In this document: piece after piece, positions 36,327 to 48,275 of the stretch | Position numbering within the stretch: position 1 is the stretch's first letter | How the letters are laid out: each line of letters begins with the position of its first letter | NCBI GenBank assembly: GCA_950295325.1 | Contig: OX485804.1 | Span: 31,310,001-31,374,000 of the forward strand | DNA: 64,000 nt | Origin: Polytrichum commune | Lineage: Eukaryota > Streptophyta > Polytrichopsida > Polytrichales > Polytrichaceae | Direction of reading: 5' to 3' | Program-made: the position numbers and the translations under genes | Notes under the pieces: generated by a model | Database searches by the model: none | What the model was told of the DNA's origin: nothing | Seen by the model: only the letters and a program-made list of their open reading frames with translations

Positions 36327-36707
36327 TGGCCAGTTCACACAGGATCCCAAGTCCTGAATCCAAAGTCACATGAGGACAATCCATGCAATCTCAACCGTTG
36401 AGAGCATGGAAGTTGGGGCTTACCACTTCACACGGGGTCCCAAGTCCTAAGTCCCAACTATGACATGGATGCCTACATGGCAACACTTTTTGGTGGTGAG
36501 GATTGGGACTTGTGATGCGAATTGGGTTGAGCCAAAAACTAGATCCAACTCTCAACCCAAGTCCCGCGAATATTTTTGCATAAAACAATCAAGATCCGAC
36601 TTTGATGAAATTCAACCATATTTTAGTGACTACTTGAGGCTCGCAAGTTGGGACTGGCTAATTAACATGAGTGGGAATTGGGACTCGGGACCCATGTGAA
36701 CCGGCCC
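36327..36707. mobile_element. MITE family B (Harbinger-like), copy 2, with TCA duplication
   Basis: This 381-bp element has terminal repeats TGGCCAGTTCACACAGGATC at the left and the inverse of GGGCCGGTTCACATGGGTCC at the right. TCA flanks both sides (36324-36326 and 36708-36710). Ends starting GGGCC and a 3-bp duplication fit PIF/Harbinger MITEs. It lies just downstream of the Tc1 relic but is unrelated to it. Confidence 0.85.
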
Positions 36708-36710
36708 TCA

Positions 36711-37488
36711 GTGTATGTGCACCCAATCTAGTCCTTCGCCTACCAAACCCGACCCGAGGTCATGGCCCAACAAACAGCCGCTCCAAATTGCGTAGAGGAG
36801 GGTATTATTCTCACCTGCCAATCAGCTATTGTTAACAGTTATAATATTGGTTCCCAATGTGCACTCTGAGAGATTCTTCCTTCCCTCTTTACATTATCTA
36901 TGCCCCCCAATTCTCCTCAAAACAGCCAGAATATGCCTAAAAAACCAAAGTGTTTGTGGGAAGCCCCCCAAATTTGCAAAGGAGCACCAATGCCAGTCCC
37001 CGCCAAACCCCAATCAGATGGAGGGCCCCCCGCCACTGCCACCCTAATTTATCTCAAAGCAGCCCTATTTCTAAATTAAAATCTGTTTTAAATAAGTCAG
37101 ATCTACAAAAAGGGATCCAGGCTGAGGCCATGCACACAAAGTTAACACACACCTATTTGGAGGCCCCCCAGGCGAACTTTTTATGCCCCTGTTCCAATGT
37201 GGTTCAATCCTGGAAGCACAAAAGGTGGATGCTTGAGGGATAAATTTGGGGAAAAATGGTCAGTGACTTGGTTATGATCTGCAGTTTATTCTTTCATTAA
37301 CCCCAATTCATAACCAACATTAGGTTGCATCTCTGCTTACCTCATATATAGAGTCACAAGTGGATTCTTTGATGCGTCCTTGGCGCTATCAACTTCTATG
37401 ACGTCCTCGAGGTGTAGACAGGGTGTGAACTCGGACGGAATAGGAAATTTACGCATTTTACCCTCTGACAAATCCAGGTTGGGGCGGT
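36711..37488. other. Intergenic DNA, C-rich patches
   Basis: No recognisable gene. Several short C-rich patches occur (about 36902-37045). Confidence 0.35.
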
Positions 37489-37496
37489 GTCATATA

Positions 37497-37814
37497 CAGT
37501 GTGTATGTTTGACAAAGTTTTTGCAAGTTTTTGACATTTGACATGCAAAAACTTGCACAAAAATAAAATGCACGTCAATTGACACGCACGATTTAGAATT
37601 TGACATGTAGTGTGACTCGTGAAGGAAAAAACCACACGTCAATTGACATTTAGAAATTGAAATGACATGTACCCCTAGGCATGTGACATTGAAGTGACAT
37701 TTCAGAATAAAATGTAGATGTCAATTGACATTCATTTTGTGTTTTTGAAAATGTCACGTGACACTTTGGATTTGAAGTTGAATGTCAAATGAAATTTGTC
37801 AAACATACACACTG
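37497..37814. mobile_element. hAT-type MITE with 8-bp target duplication
   Basis: The element is 318 bp. It starts CAGTGTGTATGTTTGACAAA and ends with the inverse, tttgtcaaacatacacactg. GTCATATA flanks both sides exactly (37489-37496 and 37815-37822). CAGTG-type ends with 8-bp duplications are the hallmark of hAT elements. The interior repeats tgacatt/aatgtca units in both orientations and is non-coding. The perfect duplication suggests a fairly recent insertion. Confidence 0.95.
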
Positions 37815-37822
37815 GTCATATA

Positions 37823-38700
37823 TGCCAAACCGAGAGACCTTGGAAAGAAAAATACCTTATTTCGTATTGGGAGATTGAAAGATGCGTCACTTGTTTGCTG
37901 CCAAGCTTGCAAAATAGCAAACTTTAGTTGAGCTCCAAGATTCAAAGAAAACGCCAGAAAGGCCGACAAAGAGTGTGTACTAGGTTGGCACCCAACTAAG
38001 TTACTCACCTCCAGCAAGGCACCTGTAACTGAGGAAAGGAGAAAGAGAATGAAAGGAAATGAAATGGAGCAGTTTATGCCATACATTTAGTCGGGGGAAA
38101 ATCCAGTGAAGAATGTGAAGAGGCTGGCAAAAGTTACCAGCTGCATGTTATTGAGAGCGGGAATCAAATGTTCCCAGGCAATATAAAAAGTAGACTGTGG
38201 TGGTCAACATGGAGACCAGTGAATGTGTGCCGACTTTGTGGGCATTTTGCTACAACAGTGGTTCCTGTAAACTAAATTTTGGGTGTTTTGAAGGTCCTGC
38301 CTGGTATATAGCTTGGGCTTGTCCCCCTTGGGAGGGGACTCTGGGAAGCCAAGAGGTTGCATTTGTATCCTAATCAATATCTCTTCGTAGCAGTGGATCT
38401 GCCTGAACCAATCTATCAAGTTCGCCTCCGATGCTACTAATTAAGTCTACATTAAAAGAAGAAGCAGTGTGTGACTAACTCGCACATACCTTCCTTTCTT
38501 CCAAGTTTTAAAAAATGGGGTCTTCTGCATGTTGTGGGGTGGAGTTTTCTCCTTGCACTCCACCAACAAGACTTGGCAGCAGCAGGTGGTGCCATCATTC
38601 GGTCGTATATATAATACATCTCTTTGTTTTAAACATATCTACAAATCCAAGGCACGTCACCATCCAATCCATCTATCTATCCATCCATCAATCGCATCCC
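37823..38700. other. Region downstream of RBOH
   Basis: It contains the probable 3' untranslated region of the - strand RBOH gene just below 38701, with a short degenerate atcc/atct repeat at about 38664-38697. No other gene is seen. Confidence 0.4.
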
Positions 38701-41700
38701 TCAGAAGTTCTCCTTGTGGAACTCAAACTTGGTGGTTGATTTCTGGGAGTACATCTTGGACAAAACTTCCAACTCCTTTGCTAGTGCTACTGGGCCGCAG
38801 TAGAAAACTCCTGTACACACCAAAAACAAAGACCTCTTGCTCTTAGGGCGAACGCAACGACAAATCATACACCATCACGATTGCACAAAAGAATCCCTTT
38901 ATGGGAGTGAGGGTGCCACTTATCCCATTGGGTGTGAGAAAATTGGTGCGGCATGAAAAGCATACCAATTCGTGCATCTTGATGTGTAGCTGCAAGCCTA
39001 GAGAACACACTCTTCCAATTCGGCCTTGCAAAGTGTGTGCGTGCCTGCAATTCACAAAACAATGATTCCAAAAGGGTCAAGTAGTGTGGGTTTTGTTGTT
39101 GCATTACATTGGGAGTGGAGCCATCGACACTTGAGAGGTGGAAAAGAAAGAAGGAATGAAAGCGAGGGACGTCATTATACCCGAGTGCCTGAGACTAAGT
39201 CAACACCATTCTTTGCATGATGCAATGCTTGTAGCATCATGACGAGCGTTGATCGAGCGTCACCTTCCTCGTACACACTTGTCAAGTAGTTATGCATCTC
39301 AATGATTCCCTGCATTCATAAAAGAGCACTTGATAAATTTTTCATGGGAGACCTCTATGAACAAAGAAATGTAACACCTTCCAAAGGATCAAGCTCTGCA
39401 TTTTGGTAAGGATCCAGTATGGATGCATACCTTTCGGTCACTCTCTTCAACCTCCCTCATGACTCCCCGGAACCAGTCGAAGGAGCCTTGCTCTCGAGTC
39501 ACCCAGTAAAAATAGGCATTGGTGGTCGCCCTCTTTCTCTTCCGCCGGGGGCTCCTGCCAGGCCGCAAATCAGGTGTGATGGCCTGCACATATTAAACCT
39601 GGGTTATCTCTCCTTCCTCCATCATCAGCACAAGTTTCTTTCTACTTGCACAAAACAAATGATCTTGCAGGATATGGTTCGCAAACCATGATTGGGGTTT
39701 GATGCAAGGAAGAGTACCGGGTCGGAGAATTTGTCATGGTTAAGCAGGTCCTTAAGGATGCTTATGAATGGCGTTGCACCAATTCCAAGCCCTACAAGGA
39801 GAAGGACGTCGTACTTCAGGTAATCTTGTGCCGGTGCCCCATATGGACCATCAATGTACAACCTCGGAAACCTGTCATCCACACGTTGCAAGATCAGTAA
39901 GACTCGTGGTCCAGCAGCATATTTTTGGTTAGGTCTTTCTTCAATGGAAAATGGTGAAAGAGGGCGGTGATTGTTGCAAAAGGAGCAGGCAGTACCTTGC
40001 AGTCAAGGTTAACTCCCCACTGAAACCGTGAGGATTAACTCTTTGCAATTGCGGTCGTCCACCACACGCCTGGTAAAAATATCAACCAACAAACTGGTCA
40101 GGCTGGCTGTGATGAACAAACAGCAACAGATGCCATCCCTGGAAGCCTTGTAGTATAGGGATCTTAGGAACACAAAACAAAGAGGTGGTGGCCAAGATAA
40201 TCAACTCACCTCGCTGAAAACTCTCTTCATTTCATTGGTCCAGTCACCCAAAGTTCGGATGTGAACACTCAAGTACGGGTCTCCAGGGGCGGAGGTGATG
40301 GAGAATGGGTGCCACTCAAAAGAGGAGATCTGTGGGCATTGCAGAAACAGATACATGCCACTCTTGTACTTGAAATTCTCCGGTTTCGTCATGTGGATTG
40401 CAAGAACATTCCCAGTGTAAATTGCCGCCTGCTCACAAACAGCAGCACCACACAATAAATCCCTGCCTGAAACATCCTCAATGAACAACAGATAAACAGA
40501 CAGGCAGACAGAACATACAGGTAACTCTGGTGTAATCACTTTACCTTTAAGACATCAACATTGCTCCCAACAGCCCGCACTGAACGCAAGGTACGCTCAC
40601 CCGCATACAATAGCAATGGCACTGCAATGTACATCCAGGTCTGCAATAATATCGGGAGAATATCATCAGTACCTAGCCTCTGAAGGGCACAATCCAAATT
40701 GAAGGCAAAAGAGAGGAAATTCAACACATTCCAGGCCCTTAGAAATGTCCACTGAGAGACTTTATATGCAAATTCCTATAGATGGGTGTGTTAAATTGAG
40801 GATAAGGACAGAGACTTACAGTTCTCTCTGTCCATGGGTTTTTGAGCAGGAGCTTGATCGAGTGGACGAGGAGGAGGATGTAGACAATGACAAAGAGATG
40901 GTGGGAGTACCAAAAGGCATTGAACCCTGTGAGGCGATGGAACGGCCATGGAAGCTGCACTAAGCTCCTGCGGAACCAATGGGTGGCCAGCAGGAATGCA
41001 ATGGCCATGAGGAGCACCATGATGATCCCCGTGTAACCCACTGGCAGCTTTAAGATGTCAATGTACGTGGGTTGTGTGCTGAAATCATCCCCCAAGTATT
41101 TGAAGAACTTGTCATGAGGAGCGTGTGAGATTCGTGGGAGATCACAAGTAATGTGAATGACCCCATGGAGGAAGATGCCCACACCAATCCCACCTGCAAT
41201 AATCTGCGTGACCAAAAATTCCAGTTGTTCAATGCCACAGCCTCTCCCAACAACAATCACTCTTGCAAATGCTCAAAACATGTGCAGATTAGTCTGTGAG
41301 ATTCACCTTATGGAAATTGTCTATGCCACAGCCTTTTTCCCAACAACAATCACCCTTGCAAATGCTCTCATCTCAACATGTGCAGATCAGTTGCAAGGTT
41401 TGGTACCTTGTGGAAATCAAGGTTGTCGTCGAAGGGGATGTAGGAGCCCAGCCATGTCGATCGCAACCATGTGAGCGTATTGCGACACACAGGGAGGAGG
41501 ATGAGTGCCATGTTGAGCTTAAGTGTCTCGGCCGCACCCTTGGCAACACAAATGCAATAGCCCATGACTTGAAATGAGCTTCGGTTGCGGTACTGGATAA
41601 ATTTCCACACAAACAGTCCTGCCATGACTGAAATCCACAATGACATTATCCATAGCCGCTTCCAATTGTCAAGCAGGAAGTAGCGGCTGTTTTCCATGCA

Positions 41701-43574
41701 CTTCCTCAATTTGGACCTCTTGGATTGGTGGGCCAGCAGCTGGCTGTACTGCAGGATGGCATCCTTGCCTAACCCGCCCACGGAGCCTCGCATCAACGTC
41801 TCCAACTGACTCAACTGCGTGCCCCCATCCATAGCCATCATCAGTCAATTTAGCACATTGAGAGCCATCAGGTGAGGATCAATTTGGTCGGCTGCACTCA
41901 AACAGAATACAATCAATTTGTAATTTCATTAACAAACAAATTGAATAACTTCGGTACCTCAATGTATCCTGTGCGATCAACATCAAGCTCCTCCATGATC
42001 AAGGCAGCATACTCTGCCGCCTGATCTTTCAGCTTGGACAGCTTGTTGGCAGATGCACTCAACATGATCACCTCCTTCACTTCCTCCCCCGTTATACGCC
42101 CATCCAAATCTTTGTCACATCTGCCCACAACACACATGTCCACACATTTGCCCCACTCAGAAAACTAACCCGAATTCCTCAACGCCCTTAAATTTCACCA
42201 GCATGAACTCGAGGAGAAGGTCGTCGTTTGGAATTGGGGAATCTCACTGAGACTAAGGAATTGAGGGAGAATAGTGGCAGTGCAGGGAAACATTAGGAAG
42301 GATTGACTCTATTACAGGTCAAAGAAGATCTGTATTCTGGAGTCGAACGATTTGTCGCTAATCTGCAACCAATACTCATACAGTTCATCCTTGGACAACA
42401 ATTGCACTTTCTTGCCTTTCCGCCTCAGAAACGCATCGAACAGCTCGTTAGCAAATTCCTTAGATTCCTTCATACCTGCACATACACACATAAAACGGCC
42501 AAGCTGCTCAGTCCCAATCCCAAAATTGCTGTTGGGATTCCAAGAGCCTTAGTTTAGCTCAATCACCAAAAGCCCAAGTGACCTCATACATTCTAGATTC
42601 AGAGGAACTTAACCTTTAGAACAGATGAACAACCAAGTGATTGGTACTGTTCTAGTATCTTGTCATTAAGAAATCACAAGTGTAATATCCACATATGAAT
42701 AGAAAGAAGAGGCTCGGGGGTGAGATGGAGGTAGATAATGCATCAGCTTATGTGATTTCCTTCCTTCCTCACAATTCTCAATCTGTACCCCTATCTCTAA
42801 CGTGGCATCCCCATAGCCAGGCTGCTCTGGAATGACAGGTTTGACACAATTTGGCTCATGGGTTGGCACGAACAAAACAAATACACACGCGCGCGCACCT
42901 ATGCATTCCGCAAAATTGGCACGGGACAACATGAAGTCGGCGTTGGCAAGCCGATGGAAGCGCACTTCAACATGCTCCCAAGACTTTTTCTGGTCTGCAG
43001 TGGCCGTAGCCTTGTTGATGAAGCGAAGGCCCTCAAGTGCATACTCAGCCCCAGACCTGGTTCTGCGCATCATTCCTTGGCCATTCTCAGGGTCAGCAGC
43101 AGCATTGAAAGCCCCTGCGAAGGCCTCTGAACCCATGCTTGCCTCCGAGGAATTTTGCACCTTGGATGTGTTGCGTTGGTGCCTTGTGAGGTCGTGGCTG
43201 AGCTGCCTCACCATGGTGCCCACCTTGGTGATGCTCTCACGGAAGGAGCTTGACAGCCTATGGGGTTGATCCCCAGCCTGCGAGGATGCGTCCCACATCA
43301 TCTGCTGCTGTGCGTCTGCTGTCAACACGGGGATCTCAACCTCGCACTGCCCAGAGGTCACCCTGCGGAGCGTCACGTGATCCTTGCCCACGTCCACCAT
43401 CACCTCCAGCATTGTGTGTCCACTTCTCGCATTCTCGCAGTGCCATTGTGGCCCCGCGCTGTCGCTCATCATGTGATTGCCATTCCCCATCATGAACTCG
43501 ATGCCCATCTCCACCACCCCGGGGGATGATTCCGAGCTCATGTTCTGCATCCTCTCCTTGTACTTCAACGCCAT
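38701..43574 (-). CDS. Respiratory burst NADPH oxidase (RBOH), 13 exons
   Basis: This membrane enzyme moves electrons from cytosolic NADPH through FAD and two hemes to oxygen, making superoxide outside the cell. Exons in coding order are 43574-42899, 42475-42316, 42120-41958, 41814-41407, 41203-40820, 40640-40545, 40428-40210, 40069-39996, 39871-39718, 39583-39431, 39309-39181, 39044-38966 and 38810-38701; all introns are GT-AG, giving 934 residues. An EF-hand [12 protein letters not shown] is at 281-292, followed by a second that ends across the next junction ([12 protein letters not shown]). Heme histidines fit H468/H482 and H570/H583, with spacings of 14 and 13 as in gp91phox. FAD motif HPFSITSAP is at 669-677, NADPH motif GLGIGATPF at 754-762, and the C-terminus is FHKENF. 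The start is uncertain: the frame stays open to 43715 without an earlier ATG, so an upstream exon could add residues. Calcium control is expected from the EF-hands. An exon-intron duplication lies in intron 4. Confidence 0.93.
41232..41421 (-). repeat. Tandem duplication of an exon-intron junction in RBOH intron 4
   Basis: Two 90-bp units (41232-41321 and 41322-41421) share atgccacagcct, caacaacaatcac, cttgcaaatgctc and atgtgcagat. The second unit includes the real end of exon 4 and its donor at 41406. The first carries a decayed copy of the same junction, including an alternative donor (aag|gtgaat) at 41307/41306. The true junction is kept in frame. Confidence 0.85.
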
Positions 43575-44291
43575 GTCCCCGTTCTGCTCTTCAAGAGATC
43601 GTAATGATCTGGTGCAACCAATTCTGTACAAGGATTCAAATCCCGCCCCCTGTTGCTCCTTTCCTACCGCTGTTCTGTGTGCATCATCGTCCGACGTCCC
43701 TCCCACCCCACTCAAAAAAATTCAAAACAGTAATAGAAATTATGGAGTTTCTTCCCTGCCTGTATGAGCTGCTAGACCCTACGGTACCGGCAGCAGTATT
43801 AATGGCCAGGGGGGAGCTCCATCACAGCTTGCATGCCGATGATTATAGAAACGTCGACAACACCAGCGTGGGTCATTTTGATGGCTCCCCAGCTTCACAG
43901 GAGGGGTAACTGCATCATCAACATGGTGCCAGCAGCAGCCTCAACCACTAACTCACTACGTAGTAGGACAGACAGAACAGACAGAGTAGCTTAATCTTCC
44001 GCCCGACTTCTCTTCTCCTCTCTTCCCCTCCGTGACGACGTACAATCCTTATCAACTCCCTCCCGAGACCCAACCCCCCTAACCTCGCTCGGTCCCCAAC
44101 CCCACACGTAGGGTTAAGTTAACGTTGGGTGTCAACTTCGCATCAATGCAGGCTCCCATGCAGCCAACGCCTCCCCTCTCCACAAGCGCTGCTCACCATT
44201 GAAACCTACAGCACTTCCCAAACCCCACTAAGTACTTCAAAACTTGCTTGCTTGCTTGCTTCGTCCTCCCTCCCACAAACCCTGCACACCG
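43575..44291 (-). promoter_or_regulatory. RBOH upstream region and probable leader
   Basis: GC content is higher here than in the surrounding intergenic DNA, with many short C-rich and pyrimidine-rich patches. An in-frame stop lies just above 43715. The frame 43575-43715 could be part of the first exon or leader. Several short upstream ATG frames exist on the - strand farther out, for example a 20-codon frame at 44441-44503. Transcript boundaries cannot be decided from sequence. Confidence 0.4.
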
Positions 44292-44480
44292 ATGAACTGC
44301 AATACCAACAGCATGCCTAACGTAGTCCTCCTAAGCCTGCTGCTGCTCCTTCTCCTTCTCCACAGACCATATCAAGTGAGGAGCTCCTCACTTACCCCAA
44401 GGTCGACAACAACAACATCATCCTCGACAACAGGAGAGTTTCAGAGATCTCTGTCCACCAGCTTCGTCAGCAACGACTGA
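44292..44480 (+). CDS. Possible small secreted peptide, 62 aa
   Basis: From the ATG at 44292 the frame encodes a polar start (MNCNTNSMPNVV), a very hydrophobic core of Leu residues (about 13-24), then a Ser/Thr-rich tail ending SLSTSFVSND. This shape resembles a signal peptide with a short mature part, as in plant signalling peptides. The end resembles no family that I recognise. The frame is open from 44244, but the second ATG gives a better signal-peptide profile. It lies divergent from RBOH, about 0.7 kb upstream of its ATG, and may be part of the RBOH leader on the other strand instead. I rate the chance that it is translated as modest. Confidence 0.3.
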   Translation: MNCNTNSMPNVVLLSLLLLLLLLHRPYQVRSSSLTPRSTTTTSSSTTGEFQRSLSTSFVSND

Positions 44481-46703
44481 CAGCAGGCACCTTCCTGCAC
44501 CATTTCTCTAATCTAGTCTAGGTTTAAGTAGGAGGAGCGTCGCCACAAGGTTTATGTGATGGCGACTGATCAAGGTAAGCAGTACTTATAACATCATCAC
44601 GAGCATGAGAGCTCTATGCAGGGCCGTGTGTGTCTGATCTGATTCCCTCGACTCTGATCTTTATCTCATTAGTCCCGCTTGCTTGCCTGTCTGTCCGGAT
44701 GTCTCTGCCTCTGTGTCTCTGTATGTAAGATGTGGTGTTTCATAATCCTAGCTAAGTGGGAGTGAGTGAGAGTTGAGGAGTATGTATGTAGTGCGGGGAC
44801 TGAGAAGTGAGGAGTAGCCAGACGAGTGGTGATTTTGTGAAGCCTGCGGAGCTGCAGGTCTTAAAGGCTCCGTCTTGATGACTGTGAGGGAGAGGAGAGA
44901 AAGAGGAGAAGATGGTGGCAGCTGCTGCTCAATGTCTGAAGCCACAATAATAAATAAGTGTGGGGGGGGCAAAGGCCGTTCTCCCTTTTACCCTCTTTTT
45001 TCACCTTCCCCCTTTCACCCTTTTACCCTTCCCCGGCATGCAGTACATAACTTACACAAGTTTACCCACCCTCTTGCATCTGTATGGGATTGGGTACCTC
45101 ACAGTAATTGGGCTACTTCACAAGTGGATTTACTTCGCAGTATTTACCTGCCAGGTTGGAGGGGGGGGTCCCTCAAGTTTGGCTGAAAAGTCCCAAGTCA
45201 GCTGCTCAGGCGGCTTTGGCAGACCCAGGTGACTTTGCAACTGTATTATTGGCCATGAATCCCTTCATTTCCTATTGCAAAATCACTCACTTGGAGCTGC
45301 CATGGCACATGCTGTTTTCTGGTATTTAGCATCACTGACTATTTGGAGTAAGGTGTTCTATACTACATCTTCTATATATTTTCATACCAAAATAGTACTG
45401 CATGTAATATAGAATGTTTGGCAACATAGTACACCTGTTTCAACTTGGTGAAATCTGATGAATCGAGGTAAAAACTTACAGCAGCGGTATGAACGAAACT
45501 CCACAACGTGAGTGTCACTCAATCTTACAAATGCTCAAGTGAAACATATTGGTGTTGTGACCTTTTTTCCTTAGGCAGGCACTGGGCTGCTGCAGTGAAC
45601 ACACAAGGGCAGTTTCTAGGTAAGGGGTGATATAGGTGGCAAGTTAAGAGGTGGCACCAAACCAGACCCTCTGCCATTCTTGCCACTCCAAACTTTTCAG
45701 GTGCATCTACATGACAGTACCTGCCACTCACATTGACATGATTCCACAACATCCTATAATAAGGTATGCGGCCCTACTATTGTGGGCACTTCTAGTGTAA
45801 CTCCGTTGGGAAAAAAATTGGATCTGCTTGGAAATTGCCTCTATGTCTGAATAATAATTGTGAATTACGCAGATTGGCATTTCAAGTTTCGAAATTGGAG
45901 GTGATATGCAAATGCAAATGTAATAAAGGTCAAAGTGACGATCGTGTGTCCTCTTAACCAATCACATAGCTCCCCCCCCCAAGAAAAAACACACATGAGT
46001 GCGCAGACAGTCATGTCAACCATTGAACCTAGAATGATGTCTACATTTTGAGCACACAATCCAATCTCGTTGTGACAGGTGTCCTTTTTATTGTCCGTTC
46101 TCCTACGGCAAAGTTTTCCTTCCCCTCCCACTTCTTGTTTGTGGGGCATGTCCTTCCTACTTCCTCATATCCTTCGAGCATCAACTCCTTTAGTGTCAAA
46201 GTTATATGGGTGTTATTCGGTTTGTTTTTCATGTTCTCCAACTTCTACTAATTAGATACACATAATGAAGCTTGTGTTGCATTAGCAAATATGCGATGAA
46301 GCATCAACAAAAGATGGGATTGAAAATCAGACCTCTCCTTATTTATTTATGGTTATCAAAAGTGCATGTTTAACGTTTCCTACATTGAATACGTAAGTCA
46401 TACCATTGTGTACACTAATGAGTTTGGAGTAGGACAATGAAATTTGAAGACGCACTCCCATTCTCTTCTAAACGTGTATCATCATGGTTTTTGTTTTGTA
46501 ATCCTCACCTAACCAAACACCAATCGAATATAGGCATCTGATTGGAAAAATAACCGAATAACACCCACATACCTTACCCGACTCAAATACAGGTGTCCGA
46601 TGAAGAGGAGTGACCATATAAGGCTCACATACCTTACCTTAATCAAGACCCAAATCATATCGTGCCTAACATTTCTCTTGCTTTAATATTGGATCACACG
46701 TAC
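44481..46703. other. Intergenic DNA, upstream of RBOH
   Basis: It begins with GC-balanced sequence, then becomes AT-rich. A short frame atggcgactgatcaag ends at a donor-like gtaagc at about 44576, but no convincing next exon was found. A fragment with ggtatttagcatcac and tatttgga at about 45320-45348 resembles MITE family A. Confidence 0.35.
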
Positions 46704-46706
46704 TTA

Positions 46707-47134
46707 GGGTGAGTTTCCATGTAGGCCACTCGCCCACCAAATGCTAGTGTGATTAAGGACAAACCCGCCCAAATATAGAGAGAAATGGTGGGGTAGGGTT
46801 CGTATGTGCCAACTGGCTACTCCCATAGTCTCAAATCCAGGCCCACCTACTAACCTCCTCCTCCTCCTCCCAGTTACCAAGGATGGAGTTCTAGACCAAC
46901 ATTGATTCTCTCGAGTCCTCAACCGGCCTTAATCCTTCGGTGACCAACACTTGTAGGTTAAAGATTCTTTGGTGGGCACATGGAAGTCTAGGGGTCCATT
47001 TCCACAACCTTCCACATTCTAGTGGACCACCAAAATGTGGTTGGATGGTGGATTGTGCCTAACTACATGCTAATGCCTCCAACCCAATATTATCTAGAAT
47101 CTAGTGGGTGAGCAACCTACATGGAAACTCACCT
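46707..47134. mobile_element. Harbinger-like MITE, relative of the 14267 element
   Basis: The left end reads GGGTGAGTTTCCATGTAGG and the right end is its inverse (acctacatggaaactcacc). The element is 428 bp, with TTA on the left (46704-46706) and a T-rich match on the right (TTT). It shares terminal sequence with the 121-bp foldback at 14267, so that element may be a deletion derivative of this type. Confidence 0.8.
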
Positions 47135-47489
47135 TTTATTCATTCGACTAGGTACACCATGAGGGCAATTGAGTCTATAAGCTTCACATGAACTTGTGAA
47201 TTACTAAGTTGCAAAATCGTGGACATTGCGTCCATTCGAGGTGTGAAATTAGCAAACTAGTTGTGTACCTAAGGCGGATATATGGAAAATGGTGAAAATA
47301 AGCTTATTTGGCCAAAAAGAGTGGCTTAAAATTTGTGCACTATTTTTCAAAGATGGAATATATGAAAATATGAGGAATGCAAGTTGTTTCCTAATCTTAT
47401 TCCATGTAGATAATTAGCTACATATTCCCAAAGAGATAAGTAAGTCCACCCCCCCCCCCCTTACTTGCACAATAGAGTCTTCCTAATTC
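47135..47489. other. Intergenic DNA with 12-C run
   Basis: A poly(C) run lies at 47449-47460. Nothing else is recognised. Confidence 0.4.
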
Positions 47490-47690
47490 AAGCATCAAAA
47501 TATCCTATTCTACATACAAATGCACACAAAACAATCAACTTAATGGCACCCAAAAGTGATGACAATTGGTATGAGACAACACCTATCTTGCCAATTATTA
47601 CATCCCACCTATCACTACATTCTTTTTCGGCCACCACTTTCATAATTAGCCATTTTGGGTCCATAAAAGAATCAACAACCATTTTCATAT
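47490..47690 (-). repeat. Dispersed repeat family D, reverse copy
   Basis: Read on the - strand it shares gataggtgttgt, cacttttgggtgccattaag and tgtgtgcatttgtatg with the copies at 20807-21500, in the same order. Confidence 0.6.
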
Positions 47691-48275
47691 TTCTACCTTA
47701 TAACGAGAACGTTGAAATTAGCTATTGAGATTAACAATATAGTATGTCCTTTGCAAGCTATTGGAAATAGTGGACCATGCCATTGGTTTCACAATGGGAG
47801 CGATTGGGGAACATGGCATTATGGAATCTCCCTCTATGCTCAAGTTACACTAATGTGTGCAATTAGGTTACCTTCGCAAATAGGTTGCCCCTTCATCAAC
47901 CAGCTCGTAACAACTTATAACTTTCTTTCTTCATCCAAATAGCAAATATGTGGTAAAAAAATGTTTACTCTAGTATGTTACTGTGGTAGTAACATATTCA
48001 AAATAGTGTGGAATGTCGATAATTTAGTGTGGGGCAACCTAATTGCACGTATTAGTGTAGATGAAATCTCAAGAACCTAGTCATGTTGTGCTATGTAGGG
48101 TGATTGTTTTCGAATTTACAAGTAATTAGAGAGTTATGCATACATTGATTCCACATGTGGTGTGGTGGAAAATGGGCAGTTTGACAAGGCATTGTTTATT
48201 GTATAGGCTCGACCTACATGAACGATGAATGACAAGTCATATTTGACATGCACTAAGGCTAGGGGCCCTATTACA
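47691..48275. other. Intergenic DNA, nothing recognised
   Basis: AT-rich. The phrase gtgtgcaattaggttacc and its inverse ggcaacctaattgcac (47855-48037) form an inverted pair about 165 bp apart, suggesting another small decayed foldback element. Confidence 0.35.

Noticed and set aside
42832-43767. Several + strand open frames over the first RBOH exon
   Set aside because: They are antisense shadows of the RBOH coding exon, whose protein matches the family and whose splice phases fit.
44537-44576. Short frame atggcgactgatcaag before a donor-like gtaagc, as a possible first exon of a + strand gene
   Set aside because: No acceptor followed by a convincing coding exon was found downstream.
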